This document shows positions 34,967 through 45,276 of a stretch of 64,000 bases of DNA, in pieces. Every line of letters starts with the position of its first letter. The first letter of the stretch is position 1. This DNA comes from Takakia lepidozioides. Its lineage: Eukaryota; Streptophyta; Takakiopsida; Takakiales; Takakiaceae. Below the pieces are notes generated by a model that did no database searches, was not told the origin of the DNA, and worked only from the letters and a program-made list of their open reading frames with translations. The stretch is from NCBI GenBank assembly GCA_030704615.1, contig CM060731.1, positions 1,922,001 through 1,986,000 on the forward strand, in the 5' to 3' direction. Both the position numbers and the translations under genes were made by a program.

Positions 34967-36488
34967 GGAAATACGGCGCCGCATTTCCGTATTGCATCTT
35001 GGTCATGCACCAGAGCGACGGAAATGCGGCACCGAGTTTCCGTCTGGGGGAAACCTTTATACTCTCCAGAACGGAAATGCAGTAACGCATTTCCATCCAG
35101 CAAGCACGGTATGTGAAGGTGGAACGGAAATGCGGTACCGCATTTCCGTTCTGATTGAGAATTATGAACAACGGGAACAGAAATGCGGCGCCGCATTTCC
35201 ATTTTGTATCTGATGCATGGAGCTGAGGGATAGAAATGCTGCACCACATTTCCGTCCTCACAAGACATTCATACTCTCCAGAACGGAAATGCAGTAACGC
35301 ATTTCCATCCAACAAGCACGGTATGTGAAGGTGGAACGGAAATGCGGTACCGCATTTCCGTTCTGATTGAGAATTATGAACAACGGGAACAGAAATGCGG
35401 CACCGCATTTCTGTCGGAGTCGCACTTTCCGACATTCCAGAACGGAAATGCGGCGACGCATTTCCATTTTGTATCTGATGCATGGAGCCAAGTGCAATTC
35501 CGACCGCTTGAGACAGCGCAATTCCGACCACTTGAGACATTCATACTATCCAGAACGGAAATGCGGTACCGCATTTCCGTTCTGACTGACAATCGTGAAC
35601 CATCGGAACTGAAATGCGCCAGCGCATTTCCATCCAAGTCGCACCTCCCAACATTCCAGAACGCAAATGCGGCACCGCATTTCCGTTCTGATGAAAAATC
35701 GTGAAACATTGGAACTGAAATGCGGTACCGCATTTCCGTCGGAGTCGCACCTTCTGACATTCCAAAACGGAAATGCGACGCCGCATTTCCGTTTTGTATA
35801 TGAGGCATGGAGCTGTGGAACGAAAATGCGGCACAGCATTTCCGCCAGGGTCAGACCTTAATACTCTACAGAACGGAAATGCGGTACCGCATTTCCGTTC
35901 TGACTGAAAATCGGAACAACGGGAACAGAAATGCGGCACCGCATTTCCGTCCGAGTCGCACCTTCCGACATTCTAGAACGGAAATGCGGCGCCGCATTTC
36001 CGTTTTGTATATGAGGCCTGGAGCTTTGGGATGGAAATGTGGTGCCGCATTTCCATCCATGTGAGACCTTCAAACTTTCCAGACCGGAAATGCGGCACCG
36101 CATTTCTGTTCAGGTGAGACCTCTATACTTTCCCGAACGGAAATGTGGCACGGCATTTCCGTTCATCAACTAAGGTATGTGAATGGGGAACGGAAATGCG
36201 GTACCGCATTTCCGTTCACATTGAAAATCATGAACCACGGGGATTGAAATATTGTGCCGCATTTCCGTCCGAATCGCACCTTTCGACATTCCAGAACGGA
36301 AATGCGGCGCCGCATTTCCCTTTTGTATCTCATACATGGAGCATGGGACGGAAATGCGGCACCGTATTTCCGTTCAACAACTAAGGTATGTGAAGGTGGA
36401 ACAGAAATGCGGTGCCGCATTTTCTTCCAACAAGTACGGATGTGTAGCTTCGTGATGGTACTTAACGGAAATGCGGCGCCGCATTCGC
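34967..36488. repeat. Array of about 28 palindromes with YR centres
   Basis: Units of 22 bp (GGAAATGCGG, YR, CCGCATTTCC with the YR inside the GGYRCC core) recur every 51-55 bp, with a few gaps. The centre is TA, CA, CG or TG. Spacers are not random. About five spacer types recur in cyclic order (starting GTTCTGA, GTCGGAGTCGCAC, ATTTTGTAT, GTCC...ATACTCT, ATCCAACAAG), giving a higher-order period near 265 bp in which each position prefers one centre. The array fills the gap between the divergent transposase and ParB/methyltransferase genes. It may hold promoters or binding sites. Confidence 0.93.
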
Positions 36489-37086
36489 ATTTTCACTCCA
36501 ACTCATCAGATGCTGGGACGGAAATGCCTTGAAATGTGAACACGTGGAGCAACGGAATTGCGGCACATGTCGGCACTCTATCTGACTGAAGTGGCATGAG
36601 GCGGCGCGGCCTGACCGTTGGATAATGATGTTTGTTTTTCGGACGGCAGGCGTACCCTGAACGATTCGAATTTCGTAATGACGCAAAGTCCACGAGGAGA
36701 CACTTTCGTCCAACCCTTTCGAACCCAAGTGGTGCATCACCGCCGTTTCATCTACTTTTGTCGTGTCTCCTCAGTCACCCCTCTCGCGCCTTTCCATCTG
36801 CACTCTTTGCCCCTTTTCCCTGTCTCTGTTCTTCTTATGCTCGAACCTGAGAGGGGGGGAGTTCGTGCACCAGACAGGAGACCTCGTCGCAAGCTCCAAA
36901 ATTATACTTCGGACGTAGGCCAATGCCGAAGGGGAGGAAGCAGATGCGTCTACAGGAGGAGATTGCCATCTCCGAGCAGTAGGCCACTCAGGCAACCCAG
37001 CCACCAGTGAGAGCTCCATGCGATCGGGCTGCGCGCAGCTGATCGAGCACCAACCCCCCATTTTGCTTCTGTAATTCTTAGACTGA

Positions 37087-40000
37087 ATGCTAGGAGACTT
37101 GAATGCAGAACATGTTTGCATGCCTAACAGGAAAGGTGGACGTGCTGGAGGGATCGCAGGAATCCAAGAGCCGCAGGAAGAGTCCGAGGAGCTAGCTGCA
37201 GCACGTACACCCACCCGATCCCCGAGCGCGGGTATTCCTGCCGGGCCTAGCCCTGTGCGTTTCAAAGACGCGGCTTCGAAGGGCAAGTTCAAAGCCCCAG
37301 AGATCGACTCGCGTTCTTTGGTCATGGAGAATCGCCAGCAAGGGTCGGCCCTTCTCCAGCAAAGTCGAAGAAGAAGCAGCCCGTCCCTCTACTGGTTTCT
37401 GAACCGGCTCAGGCCGATTCACCCCCCCCAACGCGAATGAAGCAGCAGGGTAAAAGACAGATTCAATTGCAGCAGACACCTTCACCTGCAAGGATGAGGA
37501 AGCAGAAGGCAATCAGGGCGACGGCCGAACAATCTCCCGCAAAACCGCTTCCACGAGCTGAAGCTCAGTTCCTGGAGGATTTCCCGCCTGCAGATGTTGG
37601 GGCCGTCTCTGCTGCAGCGAAGGCAATGGGATCGACCGTTTTTGTCGATTTGGTACCGGAGGGGTGCTGCCGCTGAACGTTCGCAGCAAGACCTCACCAC
37701 CGATGAGCAAGCAGGCCCGGAGGAGGCCTCTGCAATGGCAGAATTGCCCGCAAACAGGCCCCAGAGTGCAGCTCCAGTTGAGGATGCTCCAGCTGCTCAG
37801 CCACTACCGGGACCTACAGACATGTCTCCGGAGGATTTCAAAAGTGCAGCGGATAAAATGTTGGAGGATACACACAGTAGCATTGGCAGAGTTCTGGGCA
37901 GCAAAGTATTCCAGCGGACTCTTCGAATCCCACTCTGTCGCATGGTCTCCCTTCCCATCGTCAGGCAGGCCCTTCCCGGAGATGTGGATAAGCTCAAGTT
38001 CGCATTTCGAGAAGGGTACCGTCTGGGATCGGCAGCGTTTTACGTTTCCATTGAGAATGAGGACGGCGAAACTCGTGGACCCACTGCCGATGAATTGTCA
38101 ACGTGGGATACCCACTGGCACACTCGCAACAACGAATTCGAGGCGACGCTGAAGGGTGATCCAGACTTCGGCCATATGTCGGGTAAAATGTTCTTTGTGT
38201 GGGACGGGAATCACCGACTTCTTGCCTGGTGGGAGTACATCAAGCAGAACCATGCCAAGCACATTGGCTGGCATTATATGGTGGAGTGTGTCATCCTCAA
38301 GGTGAAGGCGGCAGACTCCTCCCTGCTCAAGAATGCCATGGCGGACCTCAACTTGTAAGATACTCATACCCTCCCTAGCACGTTCGAAATGCGGTGCCGC
38401 ATTTCGGTTTCCATTCTGGTTTGTTTCCGTGCTTCCGTGTACTGAACTGGAGAGTGTGCCTTGCAGGGTCACTGAGAATGCGTACGTGCATACCCACATG
38501 GCACATATGCTGTACAGGGTGAGGAAAACTGGTCTCACTGATCCGCAGATGTTTGCGGAAATGCTGGAGCCCGAGCTCATTCAGAAAGCCGTTGCAAAAC
38601 AGACCGGACATGGTATCGTCTCACTATGGATGGAATGGTGGAGGTGATATACGAAGTAAGTCGTCCTCCAATTTCCCTCTGCTCATCCTTCCCCAATTTC
38701 CAGTAATCTTTCCACATGAATCGAATGTAACGCTTCTGCATGTTTTTGTTGGCAGTCAAACATCAAGCTGGATTTGGCCCATGCCAAACGCTTCTTCATG
38801 GAAAGTGAGGGGCAGGTGAAAACGTTGCAGTCATTGACTGAGCACTTGAAGGAAGCCGGTGTCAAGTCCAGAACCAAATACAAGTCAAAGCTTGTGAAGC
38901 TCGTGGCAATTGCAGATCCGGCACTTGGAAAGGACTTCATCCCCGAGATTGCAAAACACTATTCTCGGGCCATGCAGCCGACCATGCAATTGGAGAAACT
39001 GCATCACCTCTCAACGGCATGTGTTGAGGCGAAAAAGAAGGTGAGGTTTCAATGCACTGAAGTTCCTTCCTAGCAATAGCCACTCTCTTCCAGCTCCTGA
39101 CATTGGATCGGAAATGGCAGACACGGTGGCTGTCGATCTGGAATGCATCCGAGAGCATAAGGACAATGTGGTCTTTTCCACTCAAAGTTTCCGACCCTGC
39201 AGTGGATGTGTGGCTCAACCGCATGACTTGGTGGTTCCAGGTAATTCAAGGTACTTCCCCAGATTTGCTTTTCTGAAATGAATTCCCTGAACTGCTACGT
39301 GACAATGCATTTGGGAATCGCAGGTAATGTCGAATGCGAAGGAGCAAGTCGTAATGCACACAAATTCGTTCGGCTTGTACGTCAAATGGGATGGAACACA
39401 GACATTGGAAGACTACGTGACACGTTTCAGATGTGCGTACAAGGACAACCTCTTCGCCAGAGAGCTACAGACAGCAAGAAGGAGCGTGGAGTTTACACAT
39501 CAGGAGGGAGCGGGGAAAGCTGCAATGCGAATTGTTTACAGGTGAAGCACAGCTGCCCTTGTATGCGAAGCCTGGTTACGAGGTTTGTCTCAGGAAATGC
39601 GGCACCGCATTCGCATTTTATGTTTTCGGTGGCACTCTGCGAGTAGGTTCGTCAATCTTATGCTCACGCATGCTGACTGCCTTGCAGGTATATGAAATAC
39701 GTGCTCCTTCAGACAGGGGCCCTGGCTCAAGAGCCCCCGTCTTCATGGCTTGGACCGTGGCGGGCCCAAGCTGTGTCTACACACCCGAGATGCAGAAACA
39801 ATGGCATCCCGCGCATCTCGTTGGATGCCCCTGGTACCTGGATATGTCTGGCGGTATTGTTGACGAGTCTGAGAAAGATCTGCACGCCTTGGCAGAAGAG
39901 AAGAGAAAGGAAAGACGTGTCCCTGCTGGGCCAAAGTCGGCAAAGGAATCTGCTGCTCTGGAAGAATCCAGAAAGGCAGCTGAGATGGCACAAAAGACGG

Positions 40001-42004
40001 TGGATGCAGCTGTGCAGGCCCAACAGAAGGGGTCGAAGAAGAGGACTCGCCAGCAAGGAGCAGCTGTTGTGACACCCGCCAAAACGAAGAAGCAGAAACA
40101 GCCTGTTCAGGAAGAGGGTGAGGAAGAGGACTCCGATGGAGACTTTGCAACCAGCCCACCCCCCCAAACGCAGGCTGCCTCCCCTATGCCCACCGTTGTC
40201 ACGAGAGGCACGAGAACTGGCTCGGCAAAGAAGGCACTCTTCAACCCCCCAGGGGGGCACCCTTTCGAGCCGGTGGAAATGAAGAGGCCGAAAGTGGCTC
40301 CCGAAACAGTAGTCCAGTGTGTAAATGAGAGTTTCTTGGCGGCTTTGGATGGACGGGCAGCCAAGTTGGCATACATGAAGACCATGGAGGGTCTGAAGGG
40401 CAGAGCACTGAAGAAGGCGACTGCTGAAGAGCCTTCCGACACCCCAGGATTTCAGAATATGGTCTCGTTCTTTGAGAGGGTGTGTGCAGACAAGGATTGT
40501 AGGAGGGGCGGAAATGCCACCGAGTGGTCTTGCGATATGATCATCTTGGATATTCCGGACGGAGAGCCTGTGGAAGGACTGCAAGCTTTGCCATCTTGGA
40601 ACAGGTACTCGGAGGACTTTTGGAAGAAAGGATTCGGGCTTGCCCGCATGGTGTTGGACGACAGAGGCTGTGTGGTTGTCCTGGCGAGCAGAGGAAAAAA
40701 CACTCAGACAGGAATTGCGAAGTGGACCCGCAAGAGCGCCGTCCCGATTCTGAAAAAGAAGTGGACGTGCATCAACACACTGGGCCTTCGGTCGGAAGGG
40801 AAGAAGGTGATTACGACACTGGCACTCGTCCATTCATTTGCTTGGGTGTTTTCAAATGCGGTGCCGCATTCGGTTTCTAATCGTTCCCCCCTGTGTATGC
40901 AGACGAAGCAGTTCGATGCATACTGCTTTGTGAAGGAGAACTCCACCTTTGCGTTCCGGAAGGAGGGAGGAAAGGTTGACCCGAACTGCGACCCCCTTGA
41001 TTACGACGTTTTGTTCTCACTTCAACGGAACCCCTGCGGTACTCACGGACTCGGAGCCCTGCCTTCATTCAGACAATTATGGAGACATGCACAGACGTGG
41101 AGGGCACAGTGCTCGACCTCATCTGTGGGACAGGTATGCAGAATCTTGATCTATGTTGTTCTGCAAATTCTCGTTAGGATGTAGTTCGCAACATCTGAAG
41201 CGCCATGTTGTAATGTGTGGATGGCATTGTAACAGGTGCCTCAATGTGGGCAGGGCGGTTTTCCGACCGGCACCTCTTTGCCTACGAGGAGGATTCATCC
41301 GTGTGGGGATCCCATCTGGAAGGGCTGCAACGAAATGTTAAGGCTCCCAACAGAGCGGAAGTCTCCTCGGATTCGTCGGAGTCCAGGGAAGACATAGTGG
41401 ACATTGATGCGGAGGAGAACCCGGAATACGAGTGAGTGCAAACATTGTAAGTTTGCAAAGCCTTTGGGTCATTTTTGTCAAACGAATTTCCCGACTGTGG
41501 TTCTCATTAGTCTCGTTGATGATTGTCATGTGTAGGATTGCAGGGTCCGGGTCGAAACATGTAGGGCCTACACTTCCTGCCAGGAAGAATGTCCCGTTCT
41601 TTGCGAGGGCCGACTTCATGACGAGCCCGGTGAGGGACTACTCCCTTCCTAGTTATGCAGCTAAACTCGCAAATACAGCGATTAGAAGAAGTGAGAATCC
41701 CAGTAAAGTAGAGCAGATTTTGGAGAGGGCTAGGGAGGACAGAAGGATAAGGAAAGAGTTGGCAGCAGCTCAGACAGGTAGACGGGTACGAAAGTACATA
41801 TGTGATTCAGCGGATGAGAGCGACGCAGACAGGGAGGAAGACGACCCAACGGAGGTGAGATGGACAGTTCCGCAAGGGGAAGATGGGATTTTCGAAAGCC
41901 TGGCCAACGAGCAGTCCGCTGGAGATGAGAAAGGCACTGAGGGGGTGGAGGCGGAGCAGGACAGTCTAGAACAGGATGAGGATTCGGATGATTTTCAAGA
42001 TTAA
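37087..42004 (+). CDS. ParB-like / beta-class DNA methyltransferase-like protein, nine-exon gene
   Basis: The N-terminus is rich in Ser, Pro, Lys and Glu. The ParB-like domain runs from FQRTLRIPLCRMVSLPIV to GKMFFVWDGNHRLLAWWEYI, with the DGNHR box. A helical linker contains THMAHMLYRV and EKLHHLSTACVEAKKK. A Lys-rich hinge precedes DMIILDIPDGEPVEG (motif IV position) and WTCINTLGL. Motif I follows as VLDLICGTG, split by an intron before ASMWAGRFSDRHLFAYEEDSS. The acidic C-terminus ends DDFQD. GT-AG introns: 38,355-38,466; 38,656-38,755; 39,041-39,093; 39,241-39,323; 39,542-39,687; 40,807-40,902; 41,134-41,235; about 41,432-41,543. Two apparent frameshifts lie in homopolymers (GGGG near 37,662, AAAA near 38,596) and may be sequencing errors. 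Bacterial and phage ParB-methylase fusions have this layout. The start codon is uncertain. Confidence 0.78.
38385..38406. repeat. Intron 1 palindrome, family A
   Basis: Perfect palindrome with the AAATGCGG-TG-CCGCATTT core inside intron 38,355-38,466. Copy B has a different palindrome in the same intron (46,682). Confidence 0.9.
39593..39614. repeat. Intron 5 palindrome, family A, imperfect
   Basis: AAATGCGG-CA-CCGCATTC in intron 39,542-39,687. Copy D has two family D palindromes in the corresponding intron. Confidence 0.85.
40852..40873. repeat. Intron 6 palindrome, family A, imperfect
   Basis: AAATGCGG-TG-CCGCATTC in intron 40,807-40,902. Copy D has the 18,055 palindrome in the same intron. 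Confidence 0.85.
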
Positions 42005-42140
42005 TAGAATTTTAATGAAGTCTCTGTAAATGTAAATTCTCTTCCAGAGTATATAAAGGAAATTCTCCCCGACATTCGTGACCCCTCTCCAGTGTGCATT
42101 CCAGCCACACAATCGCCCAAACCACGACGCTCCCAAAATC

Positions 42141-42864
42141 AGAAATGGGGCACCGCATTTCCAAAATTTTGGCAACTCTAAAAACCTCTTTTGGAAATGC
42201 GGCACCGCATTTCCAAAACAGGGGAGGGACTAAATTTTCCATTTCAATGTTGGCATAGTAAAAAGTAATCGGCCGATTGGAAATGCGGTGCCGCATTTCC
42301 AAAATTTCCTTTGTCCACACGCCAGTTTTGGCCTCTCCCGCTCATTGCATGGATGCCACCACGCTTACAGAGGTCGAACAAGGAGGTCGAGATGGCGAAA
42401 TTGGAAATGCGGTGCCGCATTTCCATATTGGGGATGGTCGTTGTTCGAACTGCAGGCCCATCAGCAAAAATTGGCACCGCATTCCATTGTCAAAAAAAAG
42501 TCGCTGACGGACATGGAAATGCGGCGCCGCATTTCCAGAACGGACATCGCAATTTGTCCATTTGCAGACCCTCTCACGGAAATGCGGTAACGCATTCCAT
42601 CGAGCTGGTCGGAAATGGTGCACTTTTCGAAGTGTTGGACGGAAATGCGGCACCGCATTCCCTTGTCCAAAAAGAAGTTTCCATTGCCAAGCTGGAAATG
42701 CGTCGCCGCATTTGCAATGCCAACCTCGTTGTCTGTCCAATTTATAGACCCGTGTTGGTATTTCGTGTACCTGGACGGAAATGATGCACCGCATTCCATT
42801 GACCGACACTGAAATGCGGTTCATACATTTCCATGTCCGACATGGAAATGCGGTGCCGCATTTC
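42141..42864. repeat. Second palindrome array of element A
   Basis: Twelve or so units of the family A palindrome with irregular 35-120-bp spacing lie between the converging 3' ends of the ParB/methyltransferase gene and the minus-strand gene at 43.1 kb. Many units are 21 bp, with one T missing from the right arm (GCATTCC). Spacers here contain CGACATGG and TGTCCAA words not seen in the first array. Confidence 0.9.
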
Positions 42865-43121
42865 AATGTCCGACATGGCGTTACTCTGGTATATTCTTGA
42901 CACATGACTCTCATACCGGTTACTCTGGTATATTCATCCGGACAAACAAATTGTAGAAATGAGACATCAAATTGTAAACTGTGGGCCAATTCCGACAGTT
43001 ATTCAATAGAATGAAACACAATCATACAGAAGTGAGGTACGATGGGTTTATTGATCGGACACGATGTCTCACATTTACCAACTGCAGACAAAACTAAGCC
43101 CTTCCTCCTTCTACATGGGCT

Positions 43122-43823
43122 TCACCAAGTCGACGGAACTTCGATACCCCTCAAAACAAGTTCATCACTGCTGCGGCACCTCGAGGTAAACTGCAATTCG
43201 GTCGTTCTGCTGCCCTTGCTGGAGCCGACGACAATGTCATGTCCATCAATGATACCACCATCATACATTGACAAGGTCACTGTGGGCCTCATGTGCCCGT
43301 GCGATTCGTCTTCGCAACTCAGCCGAATGTCTCCATACACTGGAAGAGCGGAGTGATCTGCACGTATATAGTTTTCCCCGGTGCCGTCCTCCCTGGTCCA
43401 CTGGCAGCAGTTTCAGCGCCAAAGCAAGGCCGTGCGTGATCTGTCCGGCATCCCTTTCCAGCTTGGTATATCGAGGTCAACAATTTTCAGGACCCACGGA
43501 CCGCATTGACCCTCGCCCTCACCTCGCTCAAAGCGGTAATAGCCCTCCAGATACTCCATTGCGCGCAAAGACTCTTGCTTGATTCCAGCAGCGTCTGTGA
43601 AAACAGAGAGCCAGACAATGATGTCTCCTGATTCTGGTTTGAACATAGCATAATCGTGGCCATGATAAGGGCAGTCGGCTGGATTTCGGCGGCACGACAT
43701 CCTTGAAAAAGAGAAGCGGAGTACGCTCAATGACAGCAGCTCCCGGATGGAGGAGGAGCAGCGCGGTGGCTGGAAAAAGTTCAAGCTAACGCTGCAATTC
43801 CTCACAAACACTCCAGGGCACAT
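43122..43823 (-). pseudogene. Unknown element protein, paralogue 1 (A1), one stop
   Basis: A 234-codon frame starting MCPGVFVRNCSVSLNFF. Conserved blocks are CRRNPADCPYHGHDYAM, SGDIIVWLSVFTD, EYLEGYYRFERG, PWVLKIVDLDIPS, WTREDGTGENYI, YGDIRLSCEDE and a C-terminal ELVLRGIEVPSTW. A single in-frame TGA sits where the paralogues have Trp (WRWNCC). Family unknown; the alternating hydrophobic pattern suggests a beta-rich globular protein. It diverges from the intact paralogue at 44,043 with 219 bp between starts. A TTTATT complement (AATAAA) lies 80 bp past the stop. Confidence 0.75.
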
Positions 43824-44042
43824 TTAAATTTCCCCCCTACAGGATCCTGGACCGATGAAGATTGGCTGCTGCATGAATGTAGCCGTTTCAGTTTCCTACC
43901 CTGCCATGCAAACTATGGGCAGTCACTGCTAGGTGGGCCGATAGCCACTGGACACGACGAAGTCCATCCCCTCTTCGATGTAAATGCGGCGCCGAATTTC
44001 CATCCGGGGGATGGACTTCGGTGGCAGATCTCAAACTATAAC
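43824..44042. promoter_or_regulatory. Divergent intergenic region of the A1/A2 pair
   Basis: Only 219 bp separate two divergent starts, so promoters must overlap. It contains a half-decayed family A palindrome (AAATGCGGCGCCGAATTT) at about 43,983 and two CCATCCCC/GGGGATGG words flanking it as an inverted pair. The same region is preserved in element C (57.86-58.11 kb). Confidence 0.5.
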
Positions 44043-44813
44043 TTGTTGATGAGAAAGATGTATGGGTTCATCCACCGCTGGCGTGATGAACACGTTCCAC
44101 CTCCGTCGGTGGGTACGTGGGACCCAGATGCTCCATTATTGGAGGCCGGACTGCTCTTCCGCTTCGCATCATTTCCAAAATCTAAGGGCTTCGTAGCTGT
44201 CCGCAAGGTCATCGGCATCCAAGTCGTCCTCAGGTCCTCCTTTGCAAGGATGCCGTGCTTCCGGAACCGGGACGACTGCCCATTTGGAGGCATCGATTAT
44301 GCAATGTATTCGGCCACATCGGGAGACATTGTTATCTGGTACACAGATTACAGAGAAGATACTGGTTTGATTGTGGAAACATTGGTGGCTTTTGAGTATA
44401 TCCTAGGCCACTACGCCTTCGAGCGGGGTGACGATCTTGGTCTGAGGAGTCCGTGGCTCCTGCGCATCCTCGATTCCGATTTTCCCAGCTACGACGGTCA
44501 CCCATGCAGAAGAAGGCGCACTGCTATGCTGTTGCGGTGGAACTGCTGCCACTGGACGTGGGTGGACTCCATCGGAGAGACCTATTCTCCTGAAGGAGTG
44601 CGCTCCTCTTCTCCATTGTATGGGGACATTCGCATTGGTGTGGACGACGAAAACGTGAAGATTTCCATATTCGATGGTGGTATGATTGAAGGGCAGGACA
44701 TTGTGGTGAACATCACTAGGGGCGGTACAACGGCTGCAATCGACTTTACCTGGAGGAGCCCCATGACTCATGAGCTAGTTCTGAGAGCAGTCAAAGTCCC
44801 ATTGACAACGTGA
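44043..44813 (+). CDS. Unknown element protein, paralogue 2 (A2), intact
   Basis: An uninterrupted 256-codon frame, the only clearly intact gene of its family here. Blocks shared with A1 are CFRNRDDCPFGGIDYAM, SGDIVIWYTDY, FEYILGHYAFERGDD, PWLLRILDSDFPSYDG, RTAMLLRWNCCHWTW, GETYSPEG, YGDIRIGVDDE, FDGGMIEGQDIVV and HELVLRAVKVP. No signal peptide, membrane segment or known motif is apparent. AATAAA at 44,897-44,902 follows the stop by about 85 bp. Being duplicated, divergent and carried in two transposon copies, it is probably an element accessory protein. DNA binding is possible but not shown. Confidence 0.8.
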   Translation: MLMRKMYGFIHRWRDEHVPPPSVGTWDPDAPLLEAGLLFRFASFPKSKGFVAVRKVIGIQVVLRSSFARMPCFRNRDDCPFGGIDYAMYSATSGDIVIWYTDYREDTGLIVETLVAFEYILGHYAFERGDDLGLRSPWLLRILDSDFPSYDGHPCRRRRTAMLLRWNCCHWTWVDSIGETYSPEGVRSSSPLYGDIRIGVDDENVKISIFDGGMIEGQDIVVNITRGGTTAAIDFTWRSPMTHELVLRAVKVPLTT

Positions 44814-45213
44814 CTTGTATTCAGTAGGCACAGGGCTAAAGATTTGATTGCACAATCAGCACAGTAGACGTGCTTCAAATGCAATTCATGTGGATCAATA
44901 AAAACCTCATTGTGCCCTCTTTTTATTCTATTCTGTGTCCATCATTCCGAGAATGCGTCATTGCTCATTTCGTTTGGGATTGGGAGTGTGGGTGGATTTT
45001 GCAAGTGGCTGGTAGGCTGAAATGGGCCCCCATTGTACAGAGCAGTACCACCCTACCATTCACGAAACATTGCCTTTCAATATATAATTCTAAATAACAT
45101 TGCCGAACCTCCTTCATCGGGAGGTCCTTCTCCCCCTATGACCGTGGCACCCTAAACCCTATTCCCGCGGACACTCATTTCCGGAAAATAGTGTTGCTCA
45201 TGTTTTTTTCCAC

Positions 45214-45276
45214 ACTTACGACTCTGCTCATGGCTCATGCCGCTCATGGCTCATGGCTCATGAAATAGCAGCCCCC
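45214..45276 (-). repeat. Right terminal inverted repeat with subterminal CATGAGCC repeats
   Basis: TIR at 45,256-45,276, preceded inwards by GGCTCATG units. The identical end structure, inverted, begins element C at 56,682. Confidence 0.88.

Larger units (their letters stand above)
29759..45276. mobile_element. Complete MULE transposon A (15,518 bp) with ParB/methyltransferase cargo
   Basis: The ends are 21-bp inverted repeats matching at 17 of 21 positions (left GAGGTTTACTATTTCATGAG..., right end on complement GGGGGCTGCTATTTCATGAG...). Each is followed inwards by CATGAGCC repeats. A perfect 9-bp direct duplication, AGACTGAAT, flanks it, as expected for Mutator-type transposition. The order inside is transposase (minus), palindrome array, ParB/methyltransferase gene (plus), second palindrome array, and two divergent genes of one unknown family. 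Joining the flanks restores a repeat unit that exists intact next door, which supports the boundaries. It is far larger than typical MULEs. Confidence 0.88.

Noticed and set aside
34837-36455. Long open frames on both strands through the palindrome array (for example repeated GNAAPHFRS-type peptides).
   Set aside because: A palindrome lacking stop triplets keeps several frames open in both directions. The peptides are translations of the repeat and have no start context or domain.
34967-36488. The array looks like a CRISPR locus: 22-bp repeats with about 31-bp spacers.
   Set aside because: The spacers fall into a few types that recur in fixed order, the repeats are near-perfect palindromes with variable centres, and there are no cas genes. 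The surroundings are eukaryotic transposon sequence.
34967-36488. Palindromes as parS sites.
   Set aside because: The sequence does not resemble the bacterial parS consensus (TGTTTCACGTGAAACA). Only the general idea of palindromic sites for a ParB-like protein is kept, as a hypothesis.
39727-40833. A 368-codon minus-strand frame opposite the methyltransferase gene.
   Set aside because: It is the antisense shadow of a long conserved exon. Homology with copy D, intron positions and motifs all support the plus strand.
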